A DNA stretch of 64,000 bases from Arenibacter aquaticus. Its GTDB lineage: Bacteria; Bacteroidota; Bacteroidia; Flavobacteriales; Flavobacteriaceae. Positions 1-9,487 of the stretch are shown here, one piece after another. The position numbers and the translations under genes are program-made. The DNA lies in assembly GCF_003957295.1 (NCBI RefSeq), contig NZ_RQPJ01000002.1:434001-498000 (forward strand), written 5' to 3'. The notes under the pieces were generated by a model that saw only the letters and a program-made list of their open reading frames with translations, had not been told where the DNA came from and did no database searches. The first letter of the stretch is position 1. Each line of letters opens with the position of its first letter.

Positions 1-67
1 AAAATTACGGCCAAATTCCAAATAGCCAAAGGGTTTCTTCTACTGCAAGATCTGTAATACCAATGCC

Positions 68-2908
68 TTAGCCTACTATATTTACAATTTTTCCCGGCAC
101 AACTATGACCTTTTTGGGCGTACGCCCCTGCAATTGCTCCTGGGTCTTGGCATGGGCCATTACAGCAGCTTCTATTTCCTCTTTAGTAATATCTACCGGC
201 AACTCCATTTTAAAACGCATTTTCCCATTGAAAGAGATAGGGTATTCCTTACTGCTTTCTATCAGGTATTTAGCTTCAAACTTAGGGAATGGCGCAGTGG
301 ATATAGAAGTCCTATGCCCCAATTTAGCCCATAGTTCTTCCGCAATATGCGGTGCGTAGGGTGACACCAAAATAGCCAGCGGCTCCAACACCTCCCTGCT
401 ATTGCATTTTTGGGCTGCAAGTTCGTTTACACATATCATAAAGGTTGCCACGGAGGTATTAAAAGAGAAGTTCTCTATATCCTCTGCCACTTTTTTTATG
501 GTCTTGTGAAGGGTTTTTAGATTATCTGCCGTGGGCACCGTACCGGAAACGGCAAAAACCCCATCGGGTCCATTGTGGTACAATCGCCACATTTTCTTAA
601 GAAAACTGTGCACTCCGCTAATACCGGCAGTATTCCAAGGCTTTGATTGCTCCAAAGGACCAAGGAACATTTCATACAAGCGCAGGGAATCTGCCCCATA
701 CTCTTCACAAATACTATCTGGACTAACCACATTGTATTTAGATTTGGACATTTTCTCTACTTCGCGCCCCACCACATACCCTCCGTCTTCCAATATAAAT
801 TGGGCATCCTTGAAGTCGGCATAAAGAGGATTTTCCTTAAACCCATCCAGATCCAATTCATCGGATGGGTTCACCAATGCTACATCCACATGAAGTGGCT
901 GTACAGATTTATCTCCTATCAAATTCTTTGACACCAAAGTGTTTTCACCTTCAATTCTATATACAAAGGCACTGGTCCCAGTGATCATACCCTGATTGAT
1001 CAATTTTTTGGCAAACTCGGGTTTTGGCACCAATCCCTTGTCAAACAAAAACTTTTGCCAAAATCTGGAATACAGCAAATGCCCTGTAGCGTGCTCACTA
1101 CCCCCAATATACAGGTCTACGTCCTGCCAATAATTAATGGCTTCCTGGGAAAAAACCTCTTCCGTATTTTTGGGATCCATATAACGGTTAAAATAGTAAG
1201 AGCTGCCAGCCCATCCCGGCATGGTATTCAACTCCAACGGAAATACGTTTTTGTTATCTATGGCGCTATTGGGCACCACCTCTGCCTTTTGTACGTCCCA
1301 TGCCCACACTGTGGCGTTTCCCAATGGGGGCTCACCGGTTTCGGTAGGCAGGTATTTCTCTACTTCTGGCAATACTATAGGCAAATGTTCTGCCGCAATC
1401 ATCTGGGGCATTCCGTCTACATAATAAACCGGAAATGGCTCCCCCCAATAACGCTGGCGACTAAAAACGGCATCGCGCAACCTATAGTTTATTTTTCCTT
1501 TGCCCTGTCCCAGTTTTTCCAATTCAAAAATAACGCGTTTAACAGCTTTCTTATAGGGCAGGCCATTTAAGAAATCTGAATTGGTTATAACGGTCTTTTC
1601 CTTATCCGCAAAAGCCTCTTCCGAGATATCCACACCTTCAAATATATTGGGAATAGGGATATTAAAGTGTTTTGCAAAGTCGTAATCCCGCTGGTCCCCA
1701 CAGGGTACGGACATTACGGCACCTGTACCATAGCCGGCCAATACATAGTCGCCAATCCAAATAGGGATAGGCTCCTTACTAAAAGGATGTATTGCATGGG
1801 CACCGGTAAAGGCTCCTGTTATAGTCTTTACGTCGGCCAAACGGTCTCGCTCACTCCGCTTTGCGGTAGCCTCTATATAGGCTTCTACCTCGGCCTTCTG
1901 TTCTGGGGTGGTTATTTTGGAAACCAGTTCGTGTTCTGGGGCTAGGACCATAAAGCTAACTCCAAAAATGGTATCGGGCCTAGTGGTAAAAACTTCAATT
2001 GGAAAAGCTTCCCCAGTCCCATTTAAACTGCTGGTGTAAAAAGTAACACTGGCCCCTTCCGATCTTCCTATCCAATTGGTTTGCGAATCCTTTAAAGGCT
2101 GCGGCCAATCCACCATGGACAAATCATCCAACAAACGCTGTGAATAGGCAGATATCCGCATACTCCATTGTGTCATTTTCTTTCTAACCACAGGATGTCC
2201 GCCTCTTTCAGAAACCCCATTCACAATCTCATCATTGGCCAATACAGTACCTAAGGCCGGACACCAATTAACTTCCGTTTCGGCCAAATAGGTTAGTCGG
2301 TATTGCAGTAATAGCTGCTGTTGTTTTTTAGGTGAAAATGCCTTCCATTCATCGGCCGTAAACAATTCTACTTCCTCATCGCAAACGGCGTTTACTGTCC
2401 CATTTCCTTCATTTTCAAAAAGTGATATTAGGCTTGTAATATCCTCTGCCCTATCGGCATCCTTATTATACCAGGAATTAAACAACTGAATAAAGATCCA
2501 CTGTGTCCATTTGTAATAACCGGGATCGGAGGTACGTACCTCACGACTCCAATCGAAAGAGAAACCAATTTTATCCAATTGCTCTCTATACCTTTTTATA
2601 TTGGCCTCGGTAGTAATGGCCGGATGCTGACCTGTCTGTATGGCATATTGTTCCGCAGGCAATCCAAAAGAATCATACCCCATAGGATGCAATACATTAA
2701 ACCCCTTATGTCTTTTGTATCGCGCATAGATGTCACTGGCTATGTATCCAAGGGGGTGCCCAACATGCAATCCGGCCCCGGAAGGATATGGAAACATATC
2801 CAATACATAAAACTTTTCCTTTTGGGAGTCATTTTCTGCATTAAAAGTCTGGTTTTCCGCCCAATATTTCTGCCATTTCTCTTCAATCTTCCTGAAATCG
2901 TAAGTCAT
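68..2908 (-). CDS. leuS: Leucyl-tRNA synthetase
   Basis: Class I aminoacyl-tRNA synthetase that charges tRNA-Leu with leucine in the cytoplasm. At 946 residues it has full family length. The HIGH-type motif reads HVGH at residues 48-51 and the KMSKS loop is at 719-723. Between them lies the inserted editing domain (around residues 240-460, with GTGAVMSVPCGD and a threonine-rich TTRPDTIFG stretch). The C-terminal anticodon-binding and tail domains end in GKIVNIVG. The ATG start gives the usual N-terminus (MTYDFRKIEEKWQ). It is divergent from ftsX. The 67 bases after its stop hold no callable gene. Confidence 0.98.
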   Translation of the reverse strand: MTYDFRKIEEKWQKYWAENQTFNAENDSQKEKFYVLDMFPYPSGAGLHVGHPLGYIASDIYARYKRHKGFNVLHPMGYDSFGLPAEQYAIQTGQHPAITTEANIKRYREQLDKIGFSFDWSREVRTSDPGYYKWTQWIFIQLFNSWYNKDADRAEDITSLISLFENEGNGTVNAVCDEEVELFTADEWKAFSPKKQQQLLLQYRLTYLAETEVNWCPALGTVLANDEIVNGVSERGGHPVVRKKMTQWSMRISAYSQRLLDDLSMVDWPQPLKDSQTNWIGRSEGASVTFYTSSLNGTGEAFPIEVFTTRPDTIFGVSFMVLAPEHELVSKITTPEQKAEVEAYIEATAKRSERDRLADVKTITGAFTGAHAIHPFSKEPIPIWIGDYVLAGYGTGAVMSVPCGDQRDYDFAKHFNIPIPNIFEGVDISEEAFADKEKTVITNSDFLNGLPYKKAVKRVIFELEKLGQGKGKINYRLRDAVFSRQRYWGEPFPVYYVDGMPQMIAAEHLPIVLPEVEKYLPTETGEPPLGNATVWAWDVQKAEVVPNSAIDNKNVFPLELNTMPGWAGSSYYFNRYMDPKNTEEVFSQEAINYWQDVDLYIGGSEHATGHLLYSRFWQKFLFDKGLVPKPEFAKKLINQGMITGTSAFVYRIEGENTLVSKNLIGDKSVQPLHVDVALVNPSDELDLDGFKENPLYADFKDAQFILEDGGYVVGREVEKMSKSKYNVVSPDSICEEYGADSLRLYEMFLGPLEQSKPWNTAGISGVHSFLKKMWRLYHNGPDGVFAVSGTVPTADNLKTLHKTIKKVAEDIENFSFNTSVATFMICVNELAAQKCNSREVLEPLAILVSPYAPHIAEELWAKLGHRTSISTAPFPKFEAKYLIESSKEYPISFNGKMRFKMELPVDITKEEIEAAVMAHAKTQEQLQGRTPKKVIVVPGKIVNIVG

Positions 2909-3246
2909 CCTAATCTATTGTATGTGTTTAAAACTAGTATACCTAAGGCTACTACCCTTTTTTTCTATTTATGCTGGGCAAAAATAAGTTTAATCTATGA
3001 AAGCAAAAAGATATTATCCACTTACCTACTACAGCAAGGAATCTACCCCCTGCAACCAAGGTAAACAAGTCAACTCCATGGCTTAGGGTTAACCAAACCG
3101 CTCCTATAACAACTACCAACTGCTCCCTTTTTGCAACGATGCCCCAAGCACTGTACAAAACGTAGCCATTTAAAAACAAAAGGAAACCTATTGCAATTAT
3201 CCCAAATTCAATTTACTTTTCTATTTTTACATATTGATTTTCTACT

Positions 3247-4125
3247 ATGAGCACATCTTTTGAACGTTTTCAAAAAAGAAAGCTAATTTCCTCTTATTTC
3301 TCGGTAGTCCTGAGCATTGGACTGGTGCTTTTTTTATTGGGCATCTTGGGACTTTTGGTCTTGAACACCAAAAAGCTTGCCGATCATTTTAAGGAGCAGA
3401 TTACCATTTCGGTCTTTCTCAAAGACAACGCCAAAGAGGTAGAAGTGGACCAATTGCAAAAAAGTTTGGCCATGGCCGAATATACCAAGAACGCCACCTA
3501 TGTCTCCAAAGAGGAGGCTGCCGAACAGCACAGTGAGGAAATTGGGGAAAACTTTTTGGATTTTTTAGGATATAACCCCCTTAAAAATTCCATCGATATT
3601 CAACTTAAGGCGGACTATGTTTCGCCGGAAAAAATTACCGAAATAGCTGAAGAAATTGCCACCAAGGACTATATAGAGGAAGTAAGTTACGACAAACCAT
3701 TGATTACCCTTTTAAACGACAATGTAAAGAAACTAAGTTTTTGGATTTTGGTAGCCAGTGGTATTTTCACCTTTATTGCCGTACTACTGATCAACAGTTC
3801 TATTAGACTTTCTATATATTCCAAAAGATTCATTATAAAAACAATGCAAATGGTGGGAGCCACCAAGGCATTTATACGAAGACCCTTTATCTATACCAAT
3901 ATAAAACTAGGGATACTTGGTTCCATTTTGGCCTTGATTGCCCTTGGGGCTGTCCTGTACTATGTAAACAACAATTTTCCAGAGCTAAACTTGTTTCAGG
4001 ATCCAACAGTTTTAATTGTACTTTTTGCAGGGGTCTTTATCTTAGGAGTATTGATTTCACTTATAAGTACATTTTTTGCAACACAACGTTTCCTAAACCT
4101 TAGAACAGACGATTTATATTATTAA
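3247..4125 (+). CDS. ftsX: Cell division protein FtsX (ABC permease-like)
   Basis: Membrane partner of FtsE at the divisome, coupling the FtsEX complex to peptidoglycan hydrolase activation. The 292-residue protein has the family topology: cytoplasmic N-terminus, TM1 at about 16-39, an extracytoplasmic domain at about 45-160, then TM2 (164-184), TM3 (220-240) and TM4 (253-276). The conserved MVGAT loop is at 202-206. ftsE is not in this window. It heads a tight same-strand group with DUF3098, uppP and truB, with gaps of 9 and 3 bases and one overlap, which fits a shared envelope operon. Confidence 0.95.
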   Translation: MSTSFERFQKRKLISSYFSVVLSIGLVLFLLGILGLLVLNTKKLADHFKEQITISVFLKDNAKEVEVDQLQKSLAMAEYTKNATYVSKEEAAEQHSEEIGENFLDFLGYNPLKNSIDIQLKADYVSPEKITEIAEEIATKDYIEEVSYDKPLITLLNDNVKKLSFWILVASGIFTFIAVLLINSSIRLSIYSKRFIIKTMQMVGATKAFIRRPFIYTNIKLGILGSILALIALGAVLYYVNNNFPELNLFQDPTVLIVLFAGVFILGVLISLISTFFATQRFLNLRTDDLYY

Positions 4126-4134
4126 ATTTGCAGC

Positions 4135-4401
4135 ATGAGCAAAAAACAGAGCAATAGTCCACAGCAAAAACCCAGACCGGAGTTTATATTCCAGAAAAAA
4201 AACTACCAGTTCATGTTCATTGGACTGGCCTTTATAGCCTTGGGCTTTATCCTTATGAGCGGTGGCGGCAGCGATGACCCCAATGTTTTTAACCCAGAAA
4301 TATATAATTTTAGAAGAATACGCTTGGCCCCTACTTTAGTTTTAATCGGACTTGGGATAGAGGTCTATGCTATATTGTTGAATCCGCATAAGAAAAAATA
4401 A
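4135..4401 (+). CDS. DUF3098 family small membrane protein
   Basis: 88-residue protein of the Bacteroidota family DUF3098, whose function is not known. It has a polar basic N-terminus (about 1-25), a first membrane helix at about 27-41 (MFIGLAFIALGFILM), a short loop with GGGSDDPNVF, and a second helix at about 64-81, ending in HPHKKK-like basic residues. It sits 9 bases after ftsX and 3 bases before uppP, so it is probably co-transcribed with them. This ftsX-DUF3098-uppP order is common in Flavobacteriia and suggests an envelope-linked role, which is inference from context only. Confidence 0.88.
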   Translation: MSKKQSNSPQQKPRPEFIFQKKNYQFMFIGLAFIALGFILMSGGGSDDPNVFNPEIYNFRRIRLAPTLVLIGLGIEVYAILLNPHKKK

Positions 4402-4404
4402 ATT

Positions 4405-5190
4405 TTGGATATACTAAAGGCCGTTATTCTTGCCATCATAGAAGGTATTACCGAATACTTACCGGTTTCTTCAACAGGACATATGATTATTGCATCTTCC
4501 TTTTTTGGCATTGCACAGGAAGATTTCACCAAATTATTTACCATTGTCATTCAATTAGGGACCATACTGTCTGTGGTGGTACTATATTTTAAGCGATTTT
4601 TTCAAAGTGTCGATTTTTATTTTAAGCTTTTAGTGGCTTTTTTACCTGCCGTATTTTTTGGACTACTGTTAAGTGACTTTATAGATTCTTTATTGGAGAA
4701 CCCCATAACCGTTGCTGTTTCCTTGGTCATTGGAGGGTTTATACTGCTAAAGGTAGATGATTGGTTTGGCAATTCGGAAAATACCGATATTTCATACGGA
4801 ACAGCGTTTAAGATAGGGCTCTTTCAATGTTTGGCAATGATCCCGGGTGTTTCCAGAAGTGGCGCCAGTATTGTAGGGGGCATGACCCAAAAATTATCTA
4901 GGACCGCGGCCGCAGAATTTTCTTTTTTCCTTGCCCTGCCCACTATGATGGGAGCTACCCTAAAAAAGAGTTATGACTATTACGCCGCTGGCTTTACCCT
5001 TACTTCTGAACAGGTTAACCTATTAATAATAGGTAATGTTGTAGGCTTCATTGTGGCGCTTTTTGCCATTAAAACCTTTATAGGATATTTAAGCAAACAC
5101 GGTTTTAAGATTTTTGGCTATTACAGGATAGTGGTTGGAATCGCCCTTTTGATCATACATTATTTTATTAGCCCACTTACCGTACTATGA
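4405..5190 (+). CDS. uppP: Undecaprenyl-diphosphatase (bacitracin resistance protein family)
   Basis: Integral membrane phosphatase that converts undecaprenyl diphosphate to the monophosphate, recycling the lipid carrier for cell-wall synthesis. The BacA/UppP motifs are present: E13 and E17 with PVSSTGH at 20-26, and PGVSRSG at 147-153, which carries the catalytic serine/arginine. The 261 residues form about eight hydrophobic helices. The start is TTG at 4405. No ATG fits, and [20 protein letters not shown] matches the family N-terminus. Its TGA stop overlaps the truB ATG (ATGA, 4 bases), suggesting translational coupling. Confidence 0.95.
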   Translation: MDILKAVILAIIEGITEYLPVSSTGHMIIASSFFGIAQEDFTKLFTIVIQLGTILSVVVLYFKRFFQSVDFYFKLLVAFLPAVFFGLLLSDFIDSLLENPITVAVSLVIGGFILLKVDDWFGNSENTDISYGTAFKIGLFQCLAMIPGVSRSGASIVGGMTQKLSRTAAAEFSFFLALPTMMGATLKKSYDYYAAGFTLTSEQVNLLIIGNVVGFIVALFAIKTFIGYLSKHGFKIFGYYRIVVGIALLIIHYFISPLTVL

Positions 5191-5885
5191 TGACCAAAGA
5201 AGACTTTTTACAAGGACAGGTATTGCTCATAGACAAACCCTTGGGCTGGTCTTCGTTTCAGGCGGTGAATTCCTTAAAATGGAGTATCAGGAAAAAATTT
5301 GATCTAAAAAAAATCAAAATAGGTCATGCCGGTACATTGGATCCTTTGGCCACTGGTTTATTATTGATCTGCACCGGAAAGGCTACCAAGACCATCAACG
5401 AGCTTCAAGGCCAGGTAAAAGAATACACAGGAACCATTACCCTGGGAGGCACCACTCCCTCATATGACCTGGAAACAGAAGTAGACAAAAAGTACCCTAC
5501 AGACCATATTAGCGAGGAAATGATACACAATACCACCTCCTTATTTATAGGGGATATAGAACAGATACCTCCTGTCTTTTCTGCCTTAAAGAAAGATGGG
5601 AAACGCCTTTACGAATATGCTAGGGAAGGCAAAGAGGTTGAAATAAAAAAAAGAGCGGTAAGCATTTCCGAGTTTGAAATTACCCAGATCCAATTACCAG
5701 AGATTGAGTTTAGGGTGGTATGCAGCAAAGGAACATATATCCGATCGTTGGCCCACGATTTTGGAAAAGAATTGAATTCCGGGGCACATCTATCCAAACT
5801 AAAAAGAACCAAAATAGGGGATTACAACGTAGATAAAGCCATAACCCCTGAGGAATTCGGCAAATTACTACAAGAGGAGCGTTAA
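5187..5885 (+). CDS. truB: tRNA pseudouridine(55) synthase TruB
   Basis: Isomerises U55 of the T-loop to pseudouridine in most tRNAs. The catalytic aspartate is D52 in [14 protein letters not shown], and the RSLAHDFG motif lies near residue 190. At 232 residues it is a short TruB without a large C-terminal PUA domain, as is usual in Bacteroidota. Start: ATG at 5187 overlaps the uppP stop by 4 bases; a second ATG directly follows at 5190 and could equally be used. It ends the ftsX-uppP-truB group. Confidence 0.95.
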   Translation: MMTKEDFLQGQVLLIDKPLGWSSFQAVNSLKWSIRKKFDLKKIKIGHAGTLDPLATGLLLICTGKATKTINELQGQVKEYTGTITLGGTTPSYDLETEVDKKYPTDHISEEMIHNTTSLFIGDIEQIPPVFSALKKDGKRLYEYAREGKEVEIKKRAVSISEFEITQIQLPEIEFRVVCSKGTYIRSLAHDFGKELNSGAHLSKLKRTKIGDYNVDKAITPEEFGKLLQEER

Positions 5886-5934
5886 GACTTCAAAATAAAA
5901 AGTGGTAAGCTGCCCGTTCGTCGAATATTTAAAA

Positions 5935-5942
5935 TATTTTTG
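5935..5942 (+). promoter_or_regulatory. Flavobacterial -7 box (TATTTTTG)
   Basis: Perfect match to the Bacteroidota -7 consensus TAnnTTTG, 22 bases before the ATG at 5964. I see no clear TTG at the -33 position. It supports the 5964 start, because an upstream TTG at 5940 would lie inside the promoter. Confidence 0.45.
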
Positions 5943-5963
5943 ATAAAATGCGGTTATATCACT

Positions 5964-6698
5964 ATGAATCTAAACCGAAAACAACTTTCTTTTTTAATAA
6001 CCTTCTTCTCCATGTCTTTGATAGTGCTCTGTTTATACAACATTCACCTAGGGCAACAGGAAAAAGATGAGTACCTTATTGAATTGAGTTTGCTGGAGGA
6101 AGAGGAGCTTGAAAAAAGCATTGAAGAAGAAATAAAAGCCTTGGAAGAAATGGCCAAAACAGAACCTGTAAAAAGCCATATGGCCTATAACGAAGCCCAT
6201 AAGGCCAGTTTTGGAAACCCAGAGCCCCTTAAGACATTGGAAGAAATAATGGAGGAACAAGAAATGAGTTCCGATACAGATGAGCCCTCAGAACTATTTA
6301 GTTCCAATTCCGAATATGCTGCAAGAGTTAGGGAATTGGCAAAAAGGAGAAGGGAAAAACAAGAACTCTTGGGAGAAAAAGAAGCCAGTAAAGAGGTAAT
6401 GACCAATAATCTGGCAAAAAGAAGAACCTCTGTTTCCTATTCACTGGTCAACAGAAGCCATATAGACCTGCCCATCCCCATATACACTTGTATTGAAGGG
6501 GGCAAAGTGGTCATCAACATAAAGGTTGACTCTTCAGGAAATGTGTTTGAGGCAGATGTAAACAAAAAAAGCTCCAACACCTTAAATGGCTGTTTAGTGG
6601 ACAATGCTATATCCTACGCCCTAAAATCAAAATTTAACAGCGCATCCAAGCAAGGACAAATTGGCACCATTACCTACTTATTTCAGGAAAAGCATTGA
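5964..6698 (+). CDS. Hypothetical protein with one membrane anchor and a TonB-like C-terminus
   Basis: About 244 residues from the ATG at 5964; a TTG at 5940 would add 8 residues but overlaps the likely -7 box. One N-terminal membrane helix (about residues 8-27) is followed by a long charged, Glu/Lys-rich, probably coiled-coil region. The C-terminal domain of about 80 residues has PIPIYTCIEGGKVVINIKVD and a later GNVFEADV stretch. That layout resembles TonB-type energy-transducer C-termini, which carry a 'G.V.v.i.Vd..G.v..a.v' pattern. No TonB proline-rich linker is obvious. It converges with the next gene, and their 3' ends overlap by 21 bases. The function is not known. Confidence 0.75.
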   Translation: MNLNRKQLSFLITFFSMSLIVLCLYNIHLGQQEKDEYLIELSLLEEEELEKSIEEEIKALEEMAKTEPVKSHMAYNEAHKASFGNPEPLKTLEEIMEEQEMSSDTDEPSELFSSNSEYAARVRELAKRRREKQELLGEKEASKEVMTNNLAKRRTSVSYSLVNRSHIDLPIPIYTCIEGGKVVINIKVDSSGNVFEADVNKKSSNTLNGCLVDNAISYALKSKFNSASKQGQIGTITYLFQEKH

Positions 6699-7304
6699 TA
6701 AAAGGTCTTTTATGGTATTTTGCCCTTTATCCTTATTGTACCACTGCTGCAAGGTCTGTTTAAACTCAGGTCTAAGTCTTCCAAAATTCGCTTTTTCCTC
6801 CATTACCATTTTAGCTGCGGCAGTTGGCCTTGATCCCCATTCTCCAATTACTTCGGTCGTATCCCCATCAACCGCAATCAATTTGGGAATGGCCTTGGCC
6901 CCATTCGATAAAAAGCGCTGCATTAATTCCACGTTCTCATCCCTTAGAAGTAATTTTAAGGAAATATGATCATTTAAAACCGCCAACTTATTCATCACCG
7001 GAATAGTTTGGGCCGCGTCCCCACACCAGCTTTCGGTAAGCACTAGCCAAGTAACCTTTTTATCAAAATCCTTAATTTTTGTTTCAGTATCGGCATCAAC
7101 CTTAATCGTTTTGTCCAATCGTTTCATTCTGCGCTCATTCAGCAGCGTATAATTGGCCAGCTCTTCATTCTGATTTTTTCCGGTAGATTTTCCTTCCAAG
7201 GCCAATGTTGCCATCAGGCTCCTGTAGTCATTATACCCCATGGCCTTCTCCAACCCCTCCTCTATAAGCGCAGTAGTCTCCTTTTGTAATGTTTCCTGTT
7301 CCAT
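6678..7304 (-). CDS. Thioredoxin-fold family protein with a WCGD site
   Basis: About 208 residues from the ATG at 7304; a TTG at 7331 would add nine. The core matches the 'thioredoxin family protein' group common in Bacteroidota (beta-strand TWLVLTESWCGDAAQ, then a cis-Pro-like segment AIPKLIAVD). The active site is W93-C94-G95-D96: the first cysteine is kept but the resolving cysteine is replaced by aspartate, so it cannot form the usual CxxC disulfide. No signal peptide is seen, so it is probably cytoplasmic. Its 3' end overlaps the convergent neighbour by 21 bases. The substrate is unknown. Confidence 0.82.
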   Translation of the reverse strand: MEQETLQKETTALIEEGLEKAMGYNDYRSLMATLALEGKSTGKNQNEELANYTLLNERRMKRLDKTIKVDADTETKIKDFDKKVTWLVLTESWCGDAAQTIPVMNKLAVLNDHISLKLLLRDENVELMQRFLSNGAKAIPKLIAVDGDTTEVIGEWGSRPTAAAKMVMEEKANFGRLRPEFKQTLQQWYNKDKGQNTIKDLLSMLFLK

Positions 7305-7426
7305 TAATGCAATACAATTATCCTGCTCCAAAATTAATCCAATTCATGATTTCTTGAGGTAACCACGGTTACATTGGTAGCAGAGCTCAAGAAAACCTTA
7401 CACCCGCGCAGAAAAACCTTAATCAT

Positions 7427-8362
7427 TTAATGGTTAAGGGCCCGTTTTTTAATCATTCCTCCCTTGGTATCGTTAATACTGTTCATGATGACAAAGGCGT
7501 TGGGGTCTATTTTTTCAATCTCGGTATTTAGTTTACTTATTTCCAATCTGGTAATTACCGAATAGATAATATCATATTCATTATGCACTCCATTCTTGCC
7601 ATAACCACCTTTTCCCTTGTAAATTGTTAGCCCCCTACCCAATTTCTCCGTAATCATAAGCCTTATTTCCTCACTGCGTACCGATATAATGGTCACTCCT
7701 GTATATTCCTCTATACCGTCTACTACAAAATCCAATGTTTTAGAGGCCGATAAATAGGTCAACATAGAATAAAGTGCGGTCTCCAAGGAGAGAAAATATG
7801 CAGCCGCCAAAAAAATCAAGACATTGATTGCAATAATATTATCGCCTATTTTGGTTCTTATCTTTCTACTGAGATATATGGCCAACACTTCAGTTCCATC
7901 CAATACGCCACCTCCCCTTATAGAGAGGCCAATTCCCGCCCCAAGGAAAAAGCCACCAAAAACTGCCACTAAGAGCTTGTCATCGGTAACCTCCGGAAAA
8001 CTCACCGTGGCCAATACCACGGCAAGACCAATAATGGCCAGAGATGCTTTAATGGCAAACTGCTTACCAACGACCTTAAACCCCAGCAAAATAAATGGAA
8101 TGTTCACAAGAATGATCAAGAAATATAAGGGTACCGAAAATATTTCGGAAATCAATAGGGAAATTCCTGTGGCCCCACCGTCTATAAAACTGTTGGGCAA
8201 GAGAAAACTCTCCAAACCAAAGGCAGCGGAAAAAATACCTGCGATGATAAATAGCACATCATGAACAATAGAAAATATCCCAACCCTGAACCGTCGTGAT
8301 TTTTTCCAATAAAAACCTAAATTGGATGCAAAGTCATGACCCTTTTTCTTTCTTTCTGGCAT
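7427..8362 (-). CDS. YitT family membrane protein (DUF161 + DUF2179)
   Basis: 311 residues. A cytoplasmic basic N-terminus (MPERKKKGHDF) is followed by about five membrane helices (about 33-215) carrying the YitT repeat feature GGATGISLLIS and RGGGVLDGTEVLA. A soluble DUF2179 domain (about 220-305, GVTIISVRSEEIRLMI, GRGLTIYKGKGGY) makes up the rest. YitT proteins are widespread and have no settled function; small-molecule transport is only suspected. It is a single gene on the minus strand with a 501-base gap upstream. Confidence 0.9.
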   Translation of the reverse strand: MPERKKKGHDFASNLGFYWKKSRRFRVGIFSIVHDVLFIIAGIFSAAFGLESFLLPNSFIDGGATGISLLISEIFSVPLYFLIILVNIPFILLGFKVVGKQFAIKASLAIIGLAVVLATVSFPEVTDDKLLVAVFGGFFLGAGIGLSIRGGGVLDGTEVLAIYLSRKIRTKIGDNIIAINVLIFLAAAYFLSLETALYSMLTYLSASKTLDFVVDGIEEYTGVTIISVRSEEIRLMITEKLGRGLTIYKGKGGYGKNGVHNEYDIIYSVITRLEISKLNTEIEKIDPNAFVIMNSINDTKGGMIKKRALNH

Positions 8363-8863
8363 AATTTCCTATTAACACATATTTTGTTTTACCACCACGT
8401 ACACTAGTGAAACGCTTTCTTTTCACAATATTAGTCACCCTTACAAAACCCAATTAGGATGTTCATTGGCCGTGAAATTAAATAATCTGATTTTAAAAAG
8501 AGGTATTCTGTGTCCTTAAATAAATCTATAACACTGTTGGTTGTCTCAAAAAACAGGGCCAGCCTCATAAAACAATAACCTCAATAAAGTACCCAATCCG
8601 GCGCATTTATAATGTTGTTCTTAATTAATCTTAACTTTACCCAACATTCAACCTAAATATCACTAAACCAAACAAATAACCCCTATAACGCACATTAACA
8701 ACAAAACCAAGGTTTCAACACTTAGTAAAAATTAGTCAGCATCACCCCCTTAAAATAGTAATGAAAGTACTATTTTGACGACCATTATACATATATACGC
8801 AGTATTGATAAAACAAATGCAGAACGTTAATACACTTACCAGGACATTATTGATGAAGCCCTT
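8363..8863. other. 501-base intergenic region between yitT-like gene and the arsenosugar operon
   Basis: AT-rich divergent promoter region with stop codons in all frames and no tRNA-like fold that I can see. The one structured element is the inverted repeat at 8752-8776, listed separately. Promoters for both flanking transcripts must lie here, but I cannot place convincing -33/-7 pairs. Confidence 0.6.
8752..8776. repeat. Inverted repeat AAAATAGTA-N7-TACTATTTT, candidate operator
   Basis: Perfect 9-base inverted repeat with a 7-base spacer, 88 bases before the first gene of the arsenosugar operon. Its symmetry and position suit a dimeric repressor or activator site, for instance an arsenic-responsive regulator. 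No regulator gene lies next to it, so the binding protein is unknown. Confidence 0.35.
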
Positions 8864-9487
8864 ATGATGAGCCACTCAAAAGAACTACTATTAATTTTTA
8901 CCCGCAACCCTGAATTGGGCAAATGCAAGACCCGTTTGGCCGCGACCGTTGGGGACGAAACCGCCTTGGAGATCTATAAATTTCTGCTAGAACACACCCA
9001 TAGGATATCGCAGGGTTTACATACCGATAAATGGATATGCTATTCTCAAGAAATTTGGGAAAATGATATATGGGAACGCTCTGTCTATCAAAAAAAACTG
9101 CAGTCGGGAGAAGACCTTGGTGAGCGCATGAGCAACGCTTTTAAAAATGGATTTGAGGCTGGTCACCAAAAAATTATTATTATTGGTAGCGATATATACG
9201 ATTTAAGCAAAAAGGATATACAAGAGGCATTCCGTAAGTTGGAGGAACATGATTATGTAATTGGCCCCGCTATTGACGGAGGATATTACCTATTGGGCAT
9301 GACCCATTACAACCCTTCCATTTTTGAGGACAAACCTTGGGGTACAGACCGCGTTTTGGAATTGACCTTAGAAGATTTAAAAGATAAAAACTATACCCTA
9401 TTGCCGCCAAAGAATGACATTGATTATTTTGAGGACATAAAGGACAACAAAACCTTTCACCCTTTTTTTACAAATAAAAACATATGA
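8864..9487 (+). CDS. TIGR04282 family arsenosugar biosynthesis glycosyltransferase-like protein
   Basis: 207-residue CofC/MobA-like nucleotidyl- or glycosyltransferase-fold protein. Its N-terminus LLLIFTRNPELGKCKTRLA (about residues 8-26) and the later PAIDGGYYLLGM and DRVLE segments are typical of family TIGR04282, which co-occurs with arsenosugar genes. The exact reaction is not established; transfer onto, or activation for, the arsenic-bearing sugar is inferred from gene clusters. The ATG at 8864 is followed at once by another at 8867. The stop overlaps the next ATG (ATGA), so this gene and the phosphorylase are probably translationally coupled. Confidence 0.88.
   Translation: MMSHSKELLLIFTRNPELGKCKTRLAATVGDETALEIYKFLLEHTHRISQGLHTDKWICYSQEIWENDIWERSVYQKKLQSGEDLGERMSNAFKNGFEAGHQKIIIIGSDIYDLSKKDIQEAFRKLEEHDYVIGPAIDGGYYLLGMTHYNPSIFEDKPWGTDRVLELTLEDLKDKNYTLLPPKNDIDYFEDIKDNKTFHPFFTNKNI

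Noticed and set aside
1-67. Tail of another gene before the leuS stop
   Set aside because: Only 67 bases; both strands have short open frames but nothing recognisable.
1055-1570. 171-codon plus-strand open frame inside leuS
   Set aside because: Wholly antisense to leuS, no domain pattern; the sense protein has all catalytic motifs.
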